NCBI GenBank assembly: GCA_021776235.1
Contig: JAJFGG010000069.1
Span: forward strand, 1-64,000
Length of the DNA: 64,000 bases
Origin: Alphaproteobacteria bacterium
GTDB lineage: Bacteria; Pseudomonadota; Alphaproteobacteria; GCA-2731375
Reading direction: 5' to 3'
This document shows positions 18,150 to 27,377 of the stretch, piece after piece; the first letter of the stretch is position 1; each line of letters begins with the position of its first letter. Below the pieces are notes generated by a model. The model was given only the letters and a program-made list of their open reading frames with translations. It was not told where the DNA came from and searched no databases. The translations under genes were made by a program, and so were the position numbers.

Positions 18150-19820
18150 ATGCAACCAGATATTGAAATCGCCCGTCAGGCTACCGCGTTGCCGATCGAG
18201 GAGATCGCCGAAAAACTGAATATTCCAGCCGGGCATCTGTACCGCTATGGCCCCGACAAGGCCAAGGTCGACCTGGGCTATCTGGGCTCTCTGGGGGAGC
18301 GGCCCAGTGGCAAGCTGATCCTGGTCACCGCCATCACGCCGACGCCGGCCGGCGAGGGCAAAACCACGACCACCGTCGGCCTGGGCGACGCCATGAACAG
18401 AATTGGCCGGCAGACCGCGATCTGCCTGCGGGAACCCAGCCTGGGCCCGTGTTTCGGCACCAAGGGCGGGGCCGCCGGCGGCGGCTATGCCCAGGTCGTG
18501 CCCATGGAAGAGATCAACCTGCATTTCACCGGCGACTTCCATGCCATCGGCGCGGCCAACAACCTGCTGGCGGCCATGCTGGATAACCATATCTACTGGG
18601 GCAACAAGCTGGGCATCGATGCCCGGCGGATATCCTGGCGCCGGGTGGTCGACATGAACGACCGGGCCCTGCGCAGCATCGTCGCCAATCTCGGCGGCGT
18701 GGCCAACGGCTTTCCCCGCCAGGACGGCTTTGACATCACCGTGGCCTCGGAAGTGATGGCGGTGTTTTGTCTGGCCACGGACAGTGATGATCTGCGCCGC
18801 CGCCTGGGCAATATGGTGGTGGCGCAAAATCGCGAGCGGGCCGTGGTTACGGCGCGGGAACTGGATGCCGACGGCGCCATGGCGGCGTTGTTGAAGGACG
18901 CGATCCAGCCCAATCTGGCGCAAACCCTGGAGAACAACCCGGCCTTCATCCATGGCGGCCCCTTCGCCAATATCGCCCATGGCTGCAATTCCGTCATTGC
19001 CACCAAGGCCGCCATGAAGATGGCCGACTTTGTCGTCACCGAAGCCGGCTTTGGCGCCGATCTGGGGGCGGAGAAGTTTTTCAACATCAAGTGCCGCAAA
19101 GCGGACCTGCGTCCCGACGCGGTGGTGCTGGTGGCCACGGTCCGGGCCCTGAAGATGCACGGCGGCGTGGCTCGGGACGACCTGGGCAAGGAAGACGTCG
19201 CCGCTTTGCAACGGGGCCTGGAAAACCTGGGCCGGCATCTGGAGAACCTGGCCCAGTTCGGTATGCGGGCCGTGGTCGCGATCAACCGCTTCGATGCCGA
19301 TACAAAGGCCGAGATGGCGGCGATTACGGAATATTGCAAAGGCTTTGAAGTGGACGCCTTTGTCTGCAGCCACTGGTCCGACGGCGGGGCCGGCGCCGAG
19401 GCTCTGGCCCACAAGGTTGCGGAACTGGCGCAATCCGGCACCTCGGACTTCAACCCGTTATATGCCGACGAGATGCCGTTGTGGGAGAAGATGCGCACCG
19501 TCGCCCAGCGGATTTACGGCGCCGATGACATCAGCGCGGACCGGGTGGTCAGCGAACGCTTTCAGCAATTGCAGGCGCAAGGCTATGGCCAGCTGCCGAT
19601 CTGCGTGGCCAAGACCCAGTACAGTTTTTCCACGGATCCAAACCGCAAGGGCGCGCCCTTGGGCCACGTGGTCTCGATCCGGGAAATCCGTCTGGCCGCC
19701 GGGGCCGAGTTCCTGGTCGTGGTCTGCGGCGACATCATGACCATGCCGGGCCTGCCCAGCCGCCCCGCCGCGGAAGCCATCGGCCTGGACGACGACGGCC
19801 AGATCACCGGATTGTTCTAG
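18150..19820 (+). CDS. fhs: Formate-tetrahydrofolate ligase
   Basis: ATP-dependent synthesis of 10-formyl-THF from formate, a one-carbon entry point in the cytoplasm. The 556-aa protein has the P-loop [20 protein letters not shown] (20 residues), [27 protein letters not shown] and a C-terminal [20 protein letters not shown] tail, all standard. It follows the M20 gene by 18 nt with AGGGGA before the ATG. Its TAG stop (19818-19820) lies inside the CTAG edge of the second palindromic repeat copy. Confidence 0.97.
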   Translation: MQPDIEIARQATALPIEEIAEKLNIPAGHLYRYGPDKAKVDLGYLGSLGERPSGKLILVTAITPTPAGEGKTTTTVGLGDAMNRIGRQTAICLREPSLGPCFGTKGGAAGGGYAQVVPMEEINLHFTGDFHAIGAANNLLAAMLDNHIYWGNKLGIDARRISWRRVVDMNDRALRSIVANLGGVANGFPRQDGFDITVASEVMAVFCLATDSDDLRRRLGNMVVAQNRERAVVTARELDADGAMAALLKDAIQPNLAQTLENNPAFIHGGPFANIAHGCNSVIATKAAMKMADFVVTEAGFGADLGAEKFFNIKCRKADLRPDAVVLVATVRALKMHGGVARDDLGKEDVAALQRGLENLGRHLENLAQFGMRAVVAINRFDADTKAEMAAITEYCKGFEVDAFVCSHWSDGGAGAEALAHKVAELAQSGTSDFNPLYADEMPLWEKMRTVAQRIYGADDISADRVVSERFQQLQAQGYGQLPICVAKTQYSFSTDPNRKGAPLGHVVSIREIRLAAGAEFLVVVCGDIMTMPGLPSRPAAEAIGLDDDGQITGLF

Positions 19821-19916
19821 ACCGTTTTCGAAATTGAACTACCCACCCGCTCCCCTGCCCGTCCACCCACAGGGTACCATTAATGGGTGGACGGGCAGGG
19901 GGAGCGGGTGGCCCGG
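19817..19916. repeat. Palindromic repeat element, copy 2 (inverted)
   Basis: Reverse-complement copy of the element at 1-99. Arms 19843-19869 and 19884-19911 (27/28 nt, one C missing in the left arm) flank a 14-nt loop with the same sequence as copy 1 on the other strand. The tail from CTAG (19817) to 19842 matches copy 1 at 24 of 26 positions. It separates convergent fhs and soeC. Confidence 0.85.
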
Positions 19917-19941
19917 CGACTCGATGAATATCGAAACCGAT

Positions 19942-20907
19942 CTAAATGCTGTCCGCGCCGTAGTACAGCATCACCTTGTGCTGGGCTTCGGCGAAGAACA
20001 GCCAGCGTTCGACGACGACACCGAAGCTGACGGAGACGGCGGCCAGAGCCGCGGCCAGCAGGCTGACGGGGCCGGCGGAAACTGTTTGAACCAGGACCAG
20101 AACCAGGGGCACCAGGAAGGCCATCAGGTGGGTCAGGCGGCGCAGCTTGGCGGCGTGTTTGCGCGCAATGGCAAAGCCCATTTCCTTCAGCAGATAATTA
20201 TCCTGTACATGGGGCGGGTCCAAGGGGCGCACTGGGGCCCCGCCGGCAATGCCCGCCAACCCGGTCGCCGAGGCCGTGCTGCTGCCGCCCGCGGCGCCGT
20301 CTATGGCCCGCCAGTAAGCGATTTTCAACAGCCAGGCGGCGGCCACCGCGGCAAAGCAAATGGCCCGCGCCAGGGCATGGCCGACAGGGTCGCTGACAAA
20401 GGGCGCCAGCACCGCATTCAGCCATAGGGCCCCCGTGGCCAGGGCCAGGATCAGATAGACCCATGGCACCAAGGGATGATGCCAGCGGGGAATGGCGGCC
20501 AGGGAACGGTATATCATCGCCGTGCTGTAGACGGTGACCATGGACAGCGCCGCCGCCGCCAGGCCGGCCAGGGGCCAAAGACCGTCGTTCCGTTGCAGGA
20601 CCAGCCAGGCAAAGGCGAACAGGGCGGCCGGGCCGTACCCGGCCACGGCCAGAACCCCCTCCCGGGACAGCCAGGAAGAGCGCCATTGGCTGAAGGCCCG
20701 CCAGGCCCGCTCCGGCCGACCCAAATGCGCTGCCGAGGCCAACAGGCCGGCGCTGATCAATGCCACGGCCAGACCCAGGGCGAGCAGGCCAAAGGCCCTC
20801 TCGTCCGGCAGACGGTCCATGGCGCGGAGCACGCCCAGCAGGGCCAGCAGGCCATAGCCCGCCCCCGTGGCGGTGGTCAGGAAAATTACGGAATAGGCTG
20901 GTTGCAT
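19942..20907 (-). CDS. soeC: Membrane anchor subunit, DmsC/SoeC-like
   Basis: A 321-aa protein with about eight transmembrane helices, starting MQPAYSVIFLTTATGAGYGLLALLG and containing LGRPERAWRAFSQWRSSWLSREG, the DmsC-family signature loop (described in pieces). It anchors the molybdoenzyme and passes electrons to the quinone pool. Third gene of the operon. Assignment to SoeC rather than DmsC or PsrC rests on the lack of a Tat signal on the catalytic subunit and on matching subunit sizes. Confidence 0.8.
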   Translation of the reverse strand: MQPAYSVIFLTTATGAGYGLLALLGVLRAMDRLPDERAFGLLALGLAVALISAGLLASAAHLGRPERAWRAFSQWRSSWLSREGVLAVAGYGPAALFAFAWLVLQRNDGLWPLAGLAAAALSMVTVYSTAMIYRSLAAIPRWHHPLVPWVYLILALATGALWLNAVLAPFVSDPVGHALARAICFAAVAAAWLLKIAYWRAIDGAAGGSSTASATGLAGIAGGAPVRPLDPPHVQDNYLLKEMGFAIARKHAAKLRRLTHLMAFLVPLVLVLVQTVSAGPVSLLAAALAAVSVSFGVVVERWLFFAEAQHKVMLYYGADSI

Positions 20908-20933
20908 GTTTCGTCTCTACGCTTAACCCGCGG

Positions 20934-21665
20934 CTACCGGGACAAGGCCCGGTCAATCCAGCCCAGAAAACCGCCGGCGCCGGCCGCCGCGTCCTTCAGG
21001 CTGGCGCCATCACCCACCTTGGCGCTGGGCCGGGGCGGCAAATATCGATTGGTGGGTTTCAGGCCCATTTCCGGCAACAGCTCCACCCCGCCGCGGGCGG
21101 CGGTCAGCTCGGATACCTTTGAATGCGGATCGTTGAAATCACCGAAATGCCGGGCCTTGGCCGGGCAGGCGTTGACACAGGCCGGCTGCCGGTCAACCTC
21201 TTCCAGGTTTTCATTGTAGATGCGGTCGATGCACAAGGTACATTTCTTCATCACGCCGCCGTCGCTATCGAATTCACGGGCGCCATAGGGGCAGGCCCAG
21301 GAACACAGCTTGCAGCCGATACATATGTCTTCATCAACCAGTACGATGCCATCCTCGGTCCGCTTGTAGGAGGCCCCGGTCGGGCAGACGGTGACACAGG
21401 GCGCTTCTTCGCAATGCAGGCACGAGCGCGGGAAGTAGACCGTCCGTCCGTTCCCCTCGGCGCCGGTTTCATAGCCATGCACGCGGTTCAGCCAGACCCC
21501 GTCTACGTCCTTGCCATAAGGATCGGCATCGGGCAGGGGCGCGTGATAGCCGGTGGTGTTCCATTCCTTGCAACTTACGGCGCAGGCATGGCAGCCGACG
21601 CAGGTATCCAGATCGATCACCAGGCCAAGGCGTTTTGCCGGCGCTTGTTTTGGTAACGAGGTCAT
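20934..21665 (-). CDS. soeB: Four-cluster 4Fe-4S ferredoxin subunit, DmsB/SoeB-like
   Basis: A 243-aa iron-sulfur electron-transfer subunit with four cysteine clusters: CVGCHACAVSC, CLHCEEAPCVTVCP, CIGCKLCSWACP and CTLCIDR plus CVNACP. It links the molybdenum subunit to the membrane anchor. Its ATG overlaps the stop of the catalytic gene by four bases (ATGA), and 26 nt separate it from the anchor gene. Confidence 0.88.
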   Translation of the reverse strand: MTSLPKQAPAKRLGLVIDLDTCVGCHACAVSCKEWNTTGYHAPLPDADPYGKDVDGVWLNRVHGYETGAEGNGRTVYFPRSCLHCEEAPCVTVCPTGASYKRTEDGIVLVDEDICIGCKLCSWACPYGAREFDSDGGVMKKCTLCIDRIYNENLEEVDRQPACVNACPAKARHFGDFNDPHSKVSELTAARGGVELLPEMGLKPTNRYLPPRPSAKVGDGASLKDAAAGAGGFLGWIDRALSR

Positions 21666-24550
21666 GACTTGCCTCCCTTGAACCTGGCGCCATAGCGCAG
21701 CATGGCCGGTCTGGGCGCAACGCCGGGCGGCAACGGCAGGGGCTTGAAGGCGGGCTCGGACAGCCCGGCCCCGGCCGGCGCCCTTGATATGCGCACCCGC
21801 AGGTCGAACCAGGCCGCCTGGCCGGTGATGGGATCGGCGTTGGGCAGACGTTCGCCATTGCCATCGGGGGGCAGCAGATCCTCGATCAGGTGGTTAAGCA
21901 GGAAGCCCTTTTCGGCTTCCGGTGCGTCCGCCGCCAGGTTCCAGGCGCCGGACCGTTTGCCGATGGCGTTCCAGGTCCAGACCGTGCGCTCGTTGACCCC
22001 GGCCATGACCCGCACCTGGGCCTTGATGCGGCCATGGCGGCTTTCCAGATAGGCCCAGCCATCGTCCTCGATGCCCTGCTCGCGCGCCACGCTTTCGGAA
22101 ATATACAGCCGGTTGGCCGTGTGGATCTGCCGCAGCCAGGCGTTCTGCGAGCCCCAGGAATGGTACATGGCCGCCGGCCGCTGGCTGATGGCATGCAGGG
22201 GAAAATCCTCCGCCGCCGTGCCATCCACGGCGCTGGGCGGATACCATATGGGCAGGGGATCGAAAAACCTTTCGATCCGCTTGCGCTGCGCCTCGGGCGG
22301 TTGTTGCGCGCCCACGCCGCGCGCGGCCAGGCGAAAACGCTGCAGGGCCTCGGTATAGAGTTGCAGGACCACTGGCTGCGCCGCGCCGATGAAGCCCATC
22401 TTCACGGCATAGTCAAGATAGTCCCGGTTGGCGTGTTTGAAATAGCGTTGCTCCGGCGCCAGCTCGTCCTGCCAGAAACACTGGTTTTCCACATAGCGGT
22501 CAAGCTGCGCCGGGTTGACCGCGCCCTGGCCATGGCTATCACCGTCGGCGCCGCGCCAGCCCGCCAGCGAGCCGACCCCGGGGCTGCGTTCGTGGTTCGC
22601 CAGATAGTCGGGATAGCCGCCGGGATAGCGCGCCGTGCCGGCCTCGTTCAGCAGACCCGGCAGGCCCAGCCGGACGCCCAGGTCCAACAGCACATCCTGA
22701 AACGGGCGGACGTCGCGATTTGGCGTCAGGACCGGCTGGCGGATCGCGTCCGCCGGCCCGTCGGCGCTGGAGATCGGGCGGTCCAGCATGGAGACGCAGT
22801 CCCAACGCTCAAGATAGGTGGTGTCCGGCAGGATCAGATCCGCATAGGCCACGGTCTCGGAATAAAAGGCGTCGGAATAGATGAAATGCGGGATCTTGTA
22901 TTCGCCGCTGTCGGGATTCTTGTCCGTCAGCATGGCGATGGCATCGGAGGTGTTCATGGACGAATTCCAGGCCATGTTGGCCATGTACATGAACAGGGTG
23001 TCGATGGGATAAGGATCGCCGCGCCAGGCGTTGGCGATCACCGTATGCATCATGCCGTGGGCCGACATGGGCGCGTCCCAGGAGAACGCATGATCGATGC
23101 GGCAGGGCGCGCCATTGGCCTCGACCAAAAGATCATCCGGCCCCTGGGGAAAGCCCAGGGGCGGTCCGCCCAGGGGCTGGCCCGGCACCACATCGCCCGG
23201 CTTGCCGGCGGGTTTCAGCCCCGGCGGCGCGGGTTTCGGAAACGGCGGCTTGTAGCGGAAGCCCCCGGGCACATCGATACTGCCCAGCAGCATTTGCAGC
23301 AAATGCAGGCTGCGGCAGGTTTGAAAGCCGTTGGCATGGGCCGAGATGCCGCGCATGGCATGAATGGCCACCGGCCGGCCGATCATCTGTTCCTGCCGGC
23401 GCCCGGCCCAGTCGGTCCAGGGCACGTTCAGTACCACTTCCTCGGCGAAGGCGGCATGGGCCAATTCGCCTGCGATCCGCCGTATGCTTTCCGCCGAAAT
23501 GCCGGTCTGGTCCGCCACCGCGTCGGGGCCGTATTGCCCATCCAGATATCGCGCGGCCAACAGATGAAACACCGGCACCGCGGAGCGTCCGTCGGGCAGG
23601 GTGACCCGGTCCTTCAGGGCGGGGGCAATGCCGGCCTCCAGGGCGTTGACCGCCGTGTCCTTGACGCTGTCCCAACACAGGGGGTTGCCGTCCCCGTCGC
23701 GGGCGAACAGGCCGTCGTCATCGGCGCCGGGATCCTCGATCACCAGCCAGGGCGCGTTGGTGTAACGGGCCAGATAGTCCAGGTCGACCTTGCCCGCGCG
23801 CAGCAGTTCATGCACCAGGGCCAGGACCAGCAGGCCATCGCTGCCCGGCGTAACGGCCAGCCATTCGTCGGCGATGGCGGCATAGCCCGTACGCACCGGG
23901 TTCACGGCGACGTACTTGGCGCCCCGTTCCTTCAGCTTCGCCAGGCCGGTCTTGATGGGGTTGGAATCGTGGTCTTCCGCGACCCCGAACATCATGAAAT
24001 AGCGGCAATGCTCCCAATCGGGTTCGCCGAACTCCCAGAACGAGCCGCCGATGGTATAGAGCCCCGCCGCCGCCATGTTGACCGAGCAAAAGCCGCCGTG
24101 GGCCGCATGATTGGGGGTGCCGAACTGGCTGGCCCACCAGCCCGTCAGGGCCTGGCTTTGATCCCGGCCGGTGAAAAAGGCCAGTTTGCGCGGGTCCTCC
24201 TTGCGGATCGGATCCAGCCACGACGTGGCCAGGTCCAGGGCCTCGTCCCAGCCGATGGCGCGGAATTCGCCGCTGCCCCGCTCCCCCACCCGCAGCAGGG
24301 GCTGCGACAGGCGGGCCGGCGAATGATGCTGCATGATCCCGGCCGAACCCTTGGCGCACAGGACGCCGCGGTTGACCGGATGGTCCCGGTTGCCTTCGAT
24401 ATAGCGCAACTCGCCATCGCGCAGATGCACCTTGATGCCGCAACGGCAGGCGCACATGTAGCAGGTGGTGTATTTGACTTCGTCCGATACGCTTGGTGAC
24501 AGATCAACCCGCTCGGCGTCGTGGGCCGCGTCCGCATCTACAATCGTCAT
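21662..24550 (-). CDS. soeA: Molybdopterin oxidoreductase catalytic subunit, probable sulfite dehydrogenase SoeA
   Basis: A 962-aa DMSO-reductase-superfamily enzyme: N-terminal 4Fe-4S motif at C30, C33, C37 and C65, a putative Mo-ligand Cys155 in HGGFCSVNM, and a C-terminal molybdopterin dinucleotide domain (RLYISESVAREQGI, AHGRIKAQVR-like). There is no signal peptide, so it faces the cytoplasm. Absence of a Tat signal plus the A-B-C gene order and sizes match SoeABC, which oxidises sulfite to sulfate. Polysulfide/thiosulfate or DMSO reductase relatives are alternatives. Confidence 0.8.
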   Translation of the reverse strand: MTIVDADAAHDAERVDLSPSVSDEVKYTTCYMCACRCGIKVHLRDGELRYIEGNRDHPVNRGVLCAKGSAGIMQHHSPARLSQPLLRVGERGSGEFRAIGWDEALDLATSWLDPIRKEDPRKLAFFTGRDQSQALTGWWASQFGTPNHAAHGGFCSVNMAAAGLYTIGGSFWEFGEPDWEHCRYFMMFGVAEDHDSNPIKTGLAKLKERGAKYVAVNPVRTGYAAIADEWLAVTPGSDGLLVLALVHELLRAGKVDLDYLARYTNAPWLVIEDPGADDDGLFARDGDGNPLCWDSVKDTAVNALEAGIAPALKDRVTLPDGRSAVPVFHLLAARYLDGQYGPDAVADQTGISAESIRRIAGELAHAAFAEEVVLNVPWTDWAGRRQEQMIGRPVAIHAMRGISAHANGFQTCRSLHLLQMLLGSIDVPGGFRYKPPFPKPAPPGLKPAGKPGDVVPGQPLGGPPLGFPQGPDDLLVEANGAPCRIDHAFSWDAPMSAHGMMHTVIANAWRGDPYPIDTLFMYMANMAWNSSMNTSDAIAMLTDKNPDSGEYKIPHFIYSDAFYSETVAYADLILPDTTYLERWDCVSMLDRPISSADGPADAIRQPVLTPNRDVRPFQDVLLDLGVRLGLPGLLNEAGTARYPGGYPDYLANHERSPGVGSLAGWRGADGDSHGQGAVNPAQLDRYVENQCFWQDELAPEQRYFKHANRDYLDYAVKMGFIGAAQPVVLQLYTEALQRFRLAARGVGAQQPPEAQRKRIERFFDPLPIWYPPSAVDGTAAEDFPLHAISQRPAAMYHSWGSQNAWLRQIHTANRLYISESVAREQGIEDDGWAYLESRHGRIKAQVRVMAGVNERTVWTWNAIGKRSGAWNLAADAPEAEKGFLLNHLIEDLLPPDGNGERLPNADPITGQAAWFDLRVRISRAPAGAGLSEPAFKPLPLPPGVAPRPAMLRYGARFKGGKS

Positions 24551-24720
24551 TCAGGTGGGCTCCCCAGCGCCGCCGGGGCGCATCATGTCGTTGGGCCCAT
24601 CATAAATGGCCCCGCTCGAGAGTACAATCCGATAGCAAGCATGCATGCATCACAGGACTGGAAATTTTCCGGCCAACGGGCAATCATGGCGCCTGGGGCA
24701 AATGTTTGCAGGGGATATTC

Positions 24721-26412
24721 ATGACCTACGATCTGGTAATCAGGAATGGCACCATCGTCGACGGCACCGGTGCGGCGGCCTATCGCGGCGATATTGCAAT
24801 CTCCGGCGACCGTATTGCCGCGGTCGGAGAGCTTGACGGCACCGGCAAGGAGAGCATCGACGCCGACGGCCATCTGGTAACCCCCGGCTTCGTCGACATC
24901 CACACTCATCTTGATGCCCAGATCACCTGGGACCCCATCGCCTCGTCATCCTGCTGGCACGGCGTGACCTCGGCGGTGATGGGCAATTGCGGCGTCACCT
25001 TTGCGCCCTGCAGGGCCGAGGACCGGGAGTACCTCACCCGGCTCATGGAATCGGTCGAGGACGTGCCCGCCAAGAGCATTCAAAGCGGCCTGCAATGGAA
25101 CTGGGAATCCTATGGCGAATACCTGGGCGCCCTGGATCAGCTGCCCAAGGGGATCAACGTCGGCGGCCTGGTGGGCCATTGCGCTCTGCGGCTTTACGCC
25201 ATGGGCGAACAGGCCCTGGAAAACAAACCGGCCACAGGGGAACAGATCGAGGCCATGCACGATGCGGTTTCGGAAGCCATGGCGGGCGGCGCGCTGGGTT
25301 TCTCCACCTCGCGAACGCCCCTGCATCTGACCCCCGATGGCGATGTGGTGCCCGGCACCCATGCCACCGCCGAGGAACTCAAGGGTATTTGCGCCGCGCT
25401 GGGCGAACATGGCCGCGGCGTGGTTGAGGCCGCCACCGGTATCAGCGGACCGGATGAAGCATCGGTCCGGCGAAATCTCGAGACTGAATTCGGCTGGATG
25501 ACCGATATCAGCCTGGAAACCGGCCGCCCGGTCACCTTCGGTTTGGCGCAGAACCGGCAAACACCAAAGGCCTATGGCTGGATCCTGGAAAAAGTGGCCG
25601 AAAGCGTTGCCAAAGGCGCCCGCATCAAGCCGCAGTCCACCACCCGCGGCATTGGCGTGCTGTTCGGTTTTCAGAACAGAACCCCGTTCGACCGGGCCCC
25701 GGCCTGGCGCGCCCTGCGTGGCCTTGCCATGGGGGAAAAACTGGCCAAGCTGCGCGATGCCGACTATCGCGCGGCAATGGTGGAACAGGCCCTGTCCGAC
25801 CCGCCGCCCCTCGACATGAGCGATCTGTACCTGATGTCCCACGCCGCGCCCCGTTATGACCTGGATCCGACGCAAAGCCTTGCGGCCCAGGCCGCGCGCC
25901 TGAATATCAGCCCGCCGGCCGCCTTTATCGAGCTGTCCCTGGCCGAGAATGGTCTGGCCCTGTTCAACTATCCCTTCCTCAACCCGGAAATGTCGGCGGT
26001 GGGCGAGATGCTGAACGATCCCAACGTGGTCCTGGGCCTGGGCGATTCAGGGGCCCATTGCGGCCAGATCATGGATGCCAGCCTGCCGACCTATTTTCTG
26101 ACCTATTGGGTCCGCGAACGGGGCGATTTCAGCCTTGAAACCGGCATCCATAAACTGACCGGCGAACCCGCCGCCCTGTATGATCTGAAAGACCGCGGCG
26201 TCCTGGCGCCGGGCGCCTTCGCCGATATCAACGTCATCGATTTCGACGGCCTACGCCTGCGGGGCCCCGAATTCGTGCACGATTTCCCGGCCGGCGCCGG
26301 CCGCTATATCCAGAAATCCGAAGGCTACAGCCACATGTTCGTCAACGGTCAGCTGTTCATGAGCAACGGCGAACACGCCGGCGCCCTGGCCGGGCGGGTC
26401 CTGCGCAGCTAA
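24721..26412 (+). CDS. N-acyl-D-amino-acid deacylase-type amidohydrolase
   Basis: A 563-aa metal-dependent amidohydrolase (amidohydro_3/D-aminoacylase type). It begins YDLVIRNGTIVDGTGA, has the HxH metal motif GFVDIHTHLDAQ, and ends with GLGDSGAHCGQIMD and GVLAPGAFADINVIDFD, typical of the beta-sandwich-flanked barrel. Family members remove acyl groups from D-amino acids; exact substrate unknown. GCAGGGGA precedes the ATG at 24721; a longer frame overlaps the start of soeA and is rejected. Confidence 0.88.
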   Translation: MTYDLVIRNGTIVDGTGAAAYRGDIAISGDRIAAVGELDGTGKESIDADGHLVTPGFVDIHTHLDAQITWDPIASSSCWHGVTSAVMGNCGVTFAPCRAEDREYLTRLMESVEDVPAKSIQSGLQWNWESYGEYLGALDQLPKGINVGGLVGHCALRLYAMGEQALENKPATGEQIEAMHDAVSEAMAGGALGFSTSRTPLHLTPDGDVVPGTHATAEELKGICAALGEHGRGVVEAATGISGPDEASVRRNLETEFGWMTDISLETGRPVTFGLAQNRQTPKAYGWILEKVAESVAKGARIKPQSTTRGIGVLFGFQNRTPFDRAPAWRALRGLAMGEKLAKLRDADYRAAMVEQALSDPPPLDMSDLYLMSHAAPRYDLDPTQSLAAQAARLNISPPAAFIELSLAENGLALFNYPFLNPEMSAVGEMLNDPNVVLGLGDSGAHCGQIMDASLPTYFLTYWVRERGDFSLETGIHKLTGEPAALYDLKDRGVLAPGAFADINVIDFDGLRLRGPEFVHDFPAGAGRYIQKSEGYSHMFVNGQLFMSNGEHAGALAGRVLRS

Positions 26413-26449
26413 TGAGGCCTATCGCGCGGTCAGCGCGGACGGATCCGGG

Positions 26450-27238
26450 TCATTCGGTCGCCAGGCCGTTAAAGAATTCGGCCCGTTCCCGTGCCCGCGC
26501 CGTAAGCAGGCTCAAGTCGTTCTCCGTCAGCAGCAAGCGCATGCCGCAGGCCACATAACGGGCCCAGTCCTGCGCTTCGCGTATGCCACCCATGCCGGCG
26601 ACCTTGCCGGCATCACGGGCGGCCCGGCAGACCGTCTCGACCGCCGCCTGCATCCGTTCATGACCATATTGCGAGTTGATGCCCATATCGAAAGTCAGGT
26701 CCGAGGCGCCGATGAACAGGGCGTCGACCCCCTCGACCGCGGCAATCGCCTCGGCGTTCGCCACTGCCTGCTCCGACTCGATCATCGCCACGACCATGAC
26801 GTTTTCGTTGAACCAGCTGGTCGCCTCGGGCAAGGGCACGCTTTCATAGCCGTATTGCGGCACCAGGCCCGGCGCGGCCATCACGCCGGCCGGCGGGTAG
26901 CGGGCGGCCCGGGCCGCATGGGCGGCCTCTTCCGGCGTATTCACATGGGGCACGAAGATACCCATGGCCCCGTTATTGAGCCAACTGGTGATTTCCGCCG
27001 CATCGTTCCAGCGGGCCCGGACGAAGGGCGTTATGCCGGCCCGAATGGCGCCCAGGCACATCTCGTAGGCGGTTCCGGTGGGAATGGGGCTGTGTTCGTT
27101 ATCGACGAAGAACCAGCTATACCCGCACGACGCGAGAATGGCGCCGATCTCGCTGGTCCTGGAATGTCTGGCGTTCAGGCCCAGGACAACCTGGCCGGCT
27201 GCCAGGCGCTGTCGCATTAGGGTGCTGTCGGGTGGCAT
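26450..27238 (-). CDS. HpcH/HpaI family class II aldolase
   Basis: A 262-aa metal-dependent pyruvate aldolase-fold protein. Motifs: WFFVDNEHSPI (family DxEH), ARWNDAAEITSWLNNGAMGIFVPHVNT (Arg and loop), VVAMIESEQAVANAE (metal Glu) and VDALFIGASDLTFDMG (Asp ligand). Enzymes of this family cleave 4-hydroxy-2-oxoacids or related compounds. I start at the ATG at 27238, which follows GGAGAGAG; the longer frame adds eleven residues. Convergent with the deacylase, 37 nt apart. Confidence 0.9.
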   Translation of the reverse strand: MPPDSTLMRQRLAAGQVVLGLNARHSRTSEIGAILASCGYSWFFVDNEHSPIPTGTAYEMCLGAIRAGITPFVRARWNDAAEITSWLNNGAMGIFVPHVNTPEEAAHAARAARYPPAGVMAAPGLVPQYGYESVPLPEATSWFNENVMVVAMIESEQAVANAEAIAAVEGVDALFIGASDLTFDMGINSQYGHERMQAAVETVCRAARDAGKVAGMGGIREAQDWARYVACGMRLLLTENDLSLLTARARERAEFFNGLATE

Positions 27239-27377
27239 GGTTCTCTCTCCGAGCCTGCTTCGGGTGGCCAAGTATCAAGCCCGCCCGCCTGGACTGTCAA
27301 TGGAACTGCGGTGAGGGGAATTTTGTGCACAGGTCCCCGGAAAGGACACGCGGTCCCTCAACGGTGAACCGGCAGTT

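Noticed and set aside
19843-19911. The hairpin after fhs as an ordinary intrinsic terminator
   Set aside because: No T-run on either strand, and the same sequence with its tail is present in inverted orientation at the window start, so it is a repeat element, though it may still affect transcription.
17067-24499. Very long antisense frames opposite M20/fhs and opposite the molybdoenzyme
   Set aside because: They are shadows caused by GC-rich codon bias; their translations have low complexity and no recognisable motifs, while the sense proteins are complete.
24493-24720. N-terminal extension of the D-aminoacylase-type enzyme
   Set aside because: It would overlap the soeA start on the other strand; the ATG at 24721 has a strong Shine-Dalgarno and gives the family N-terminus.
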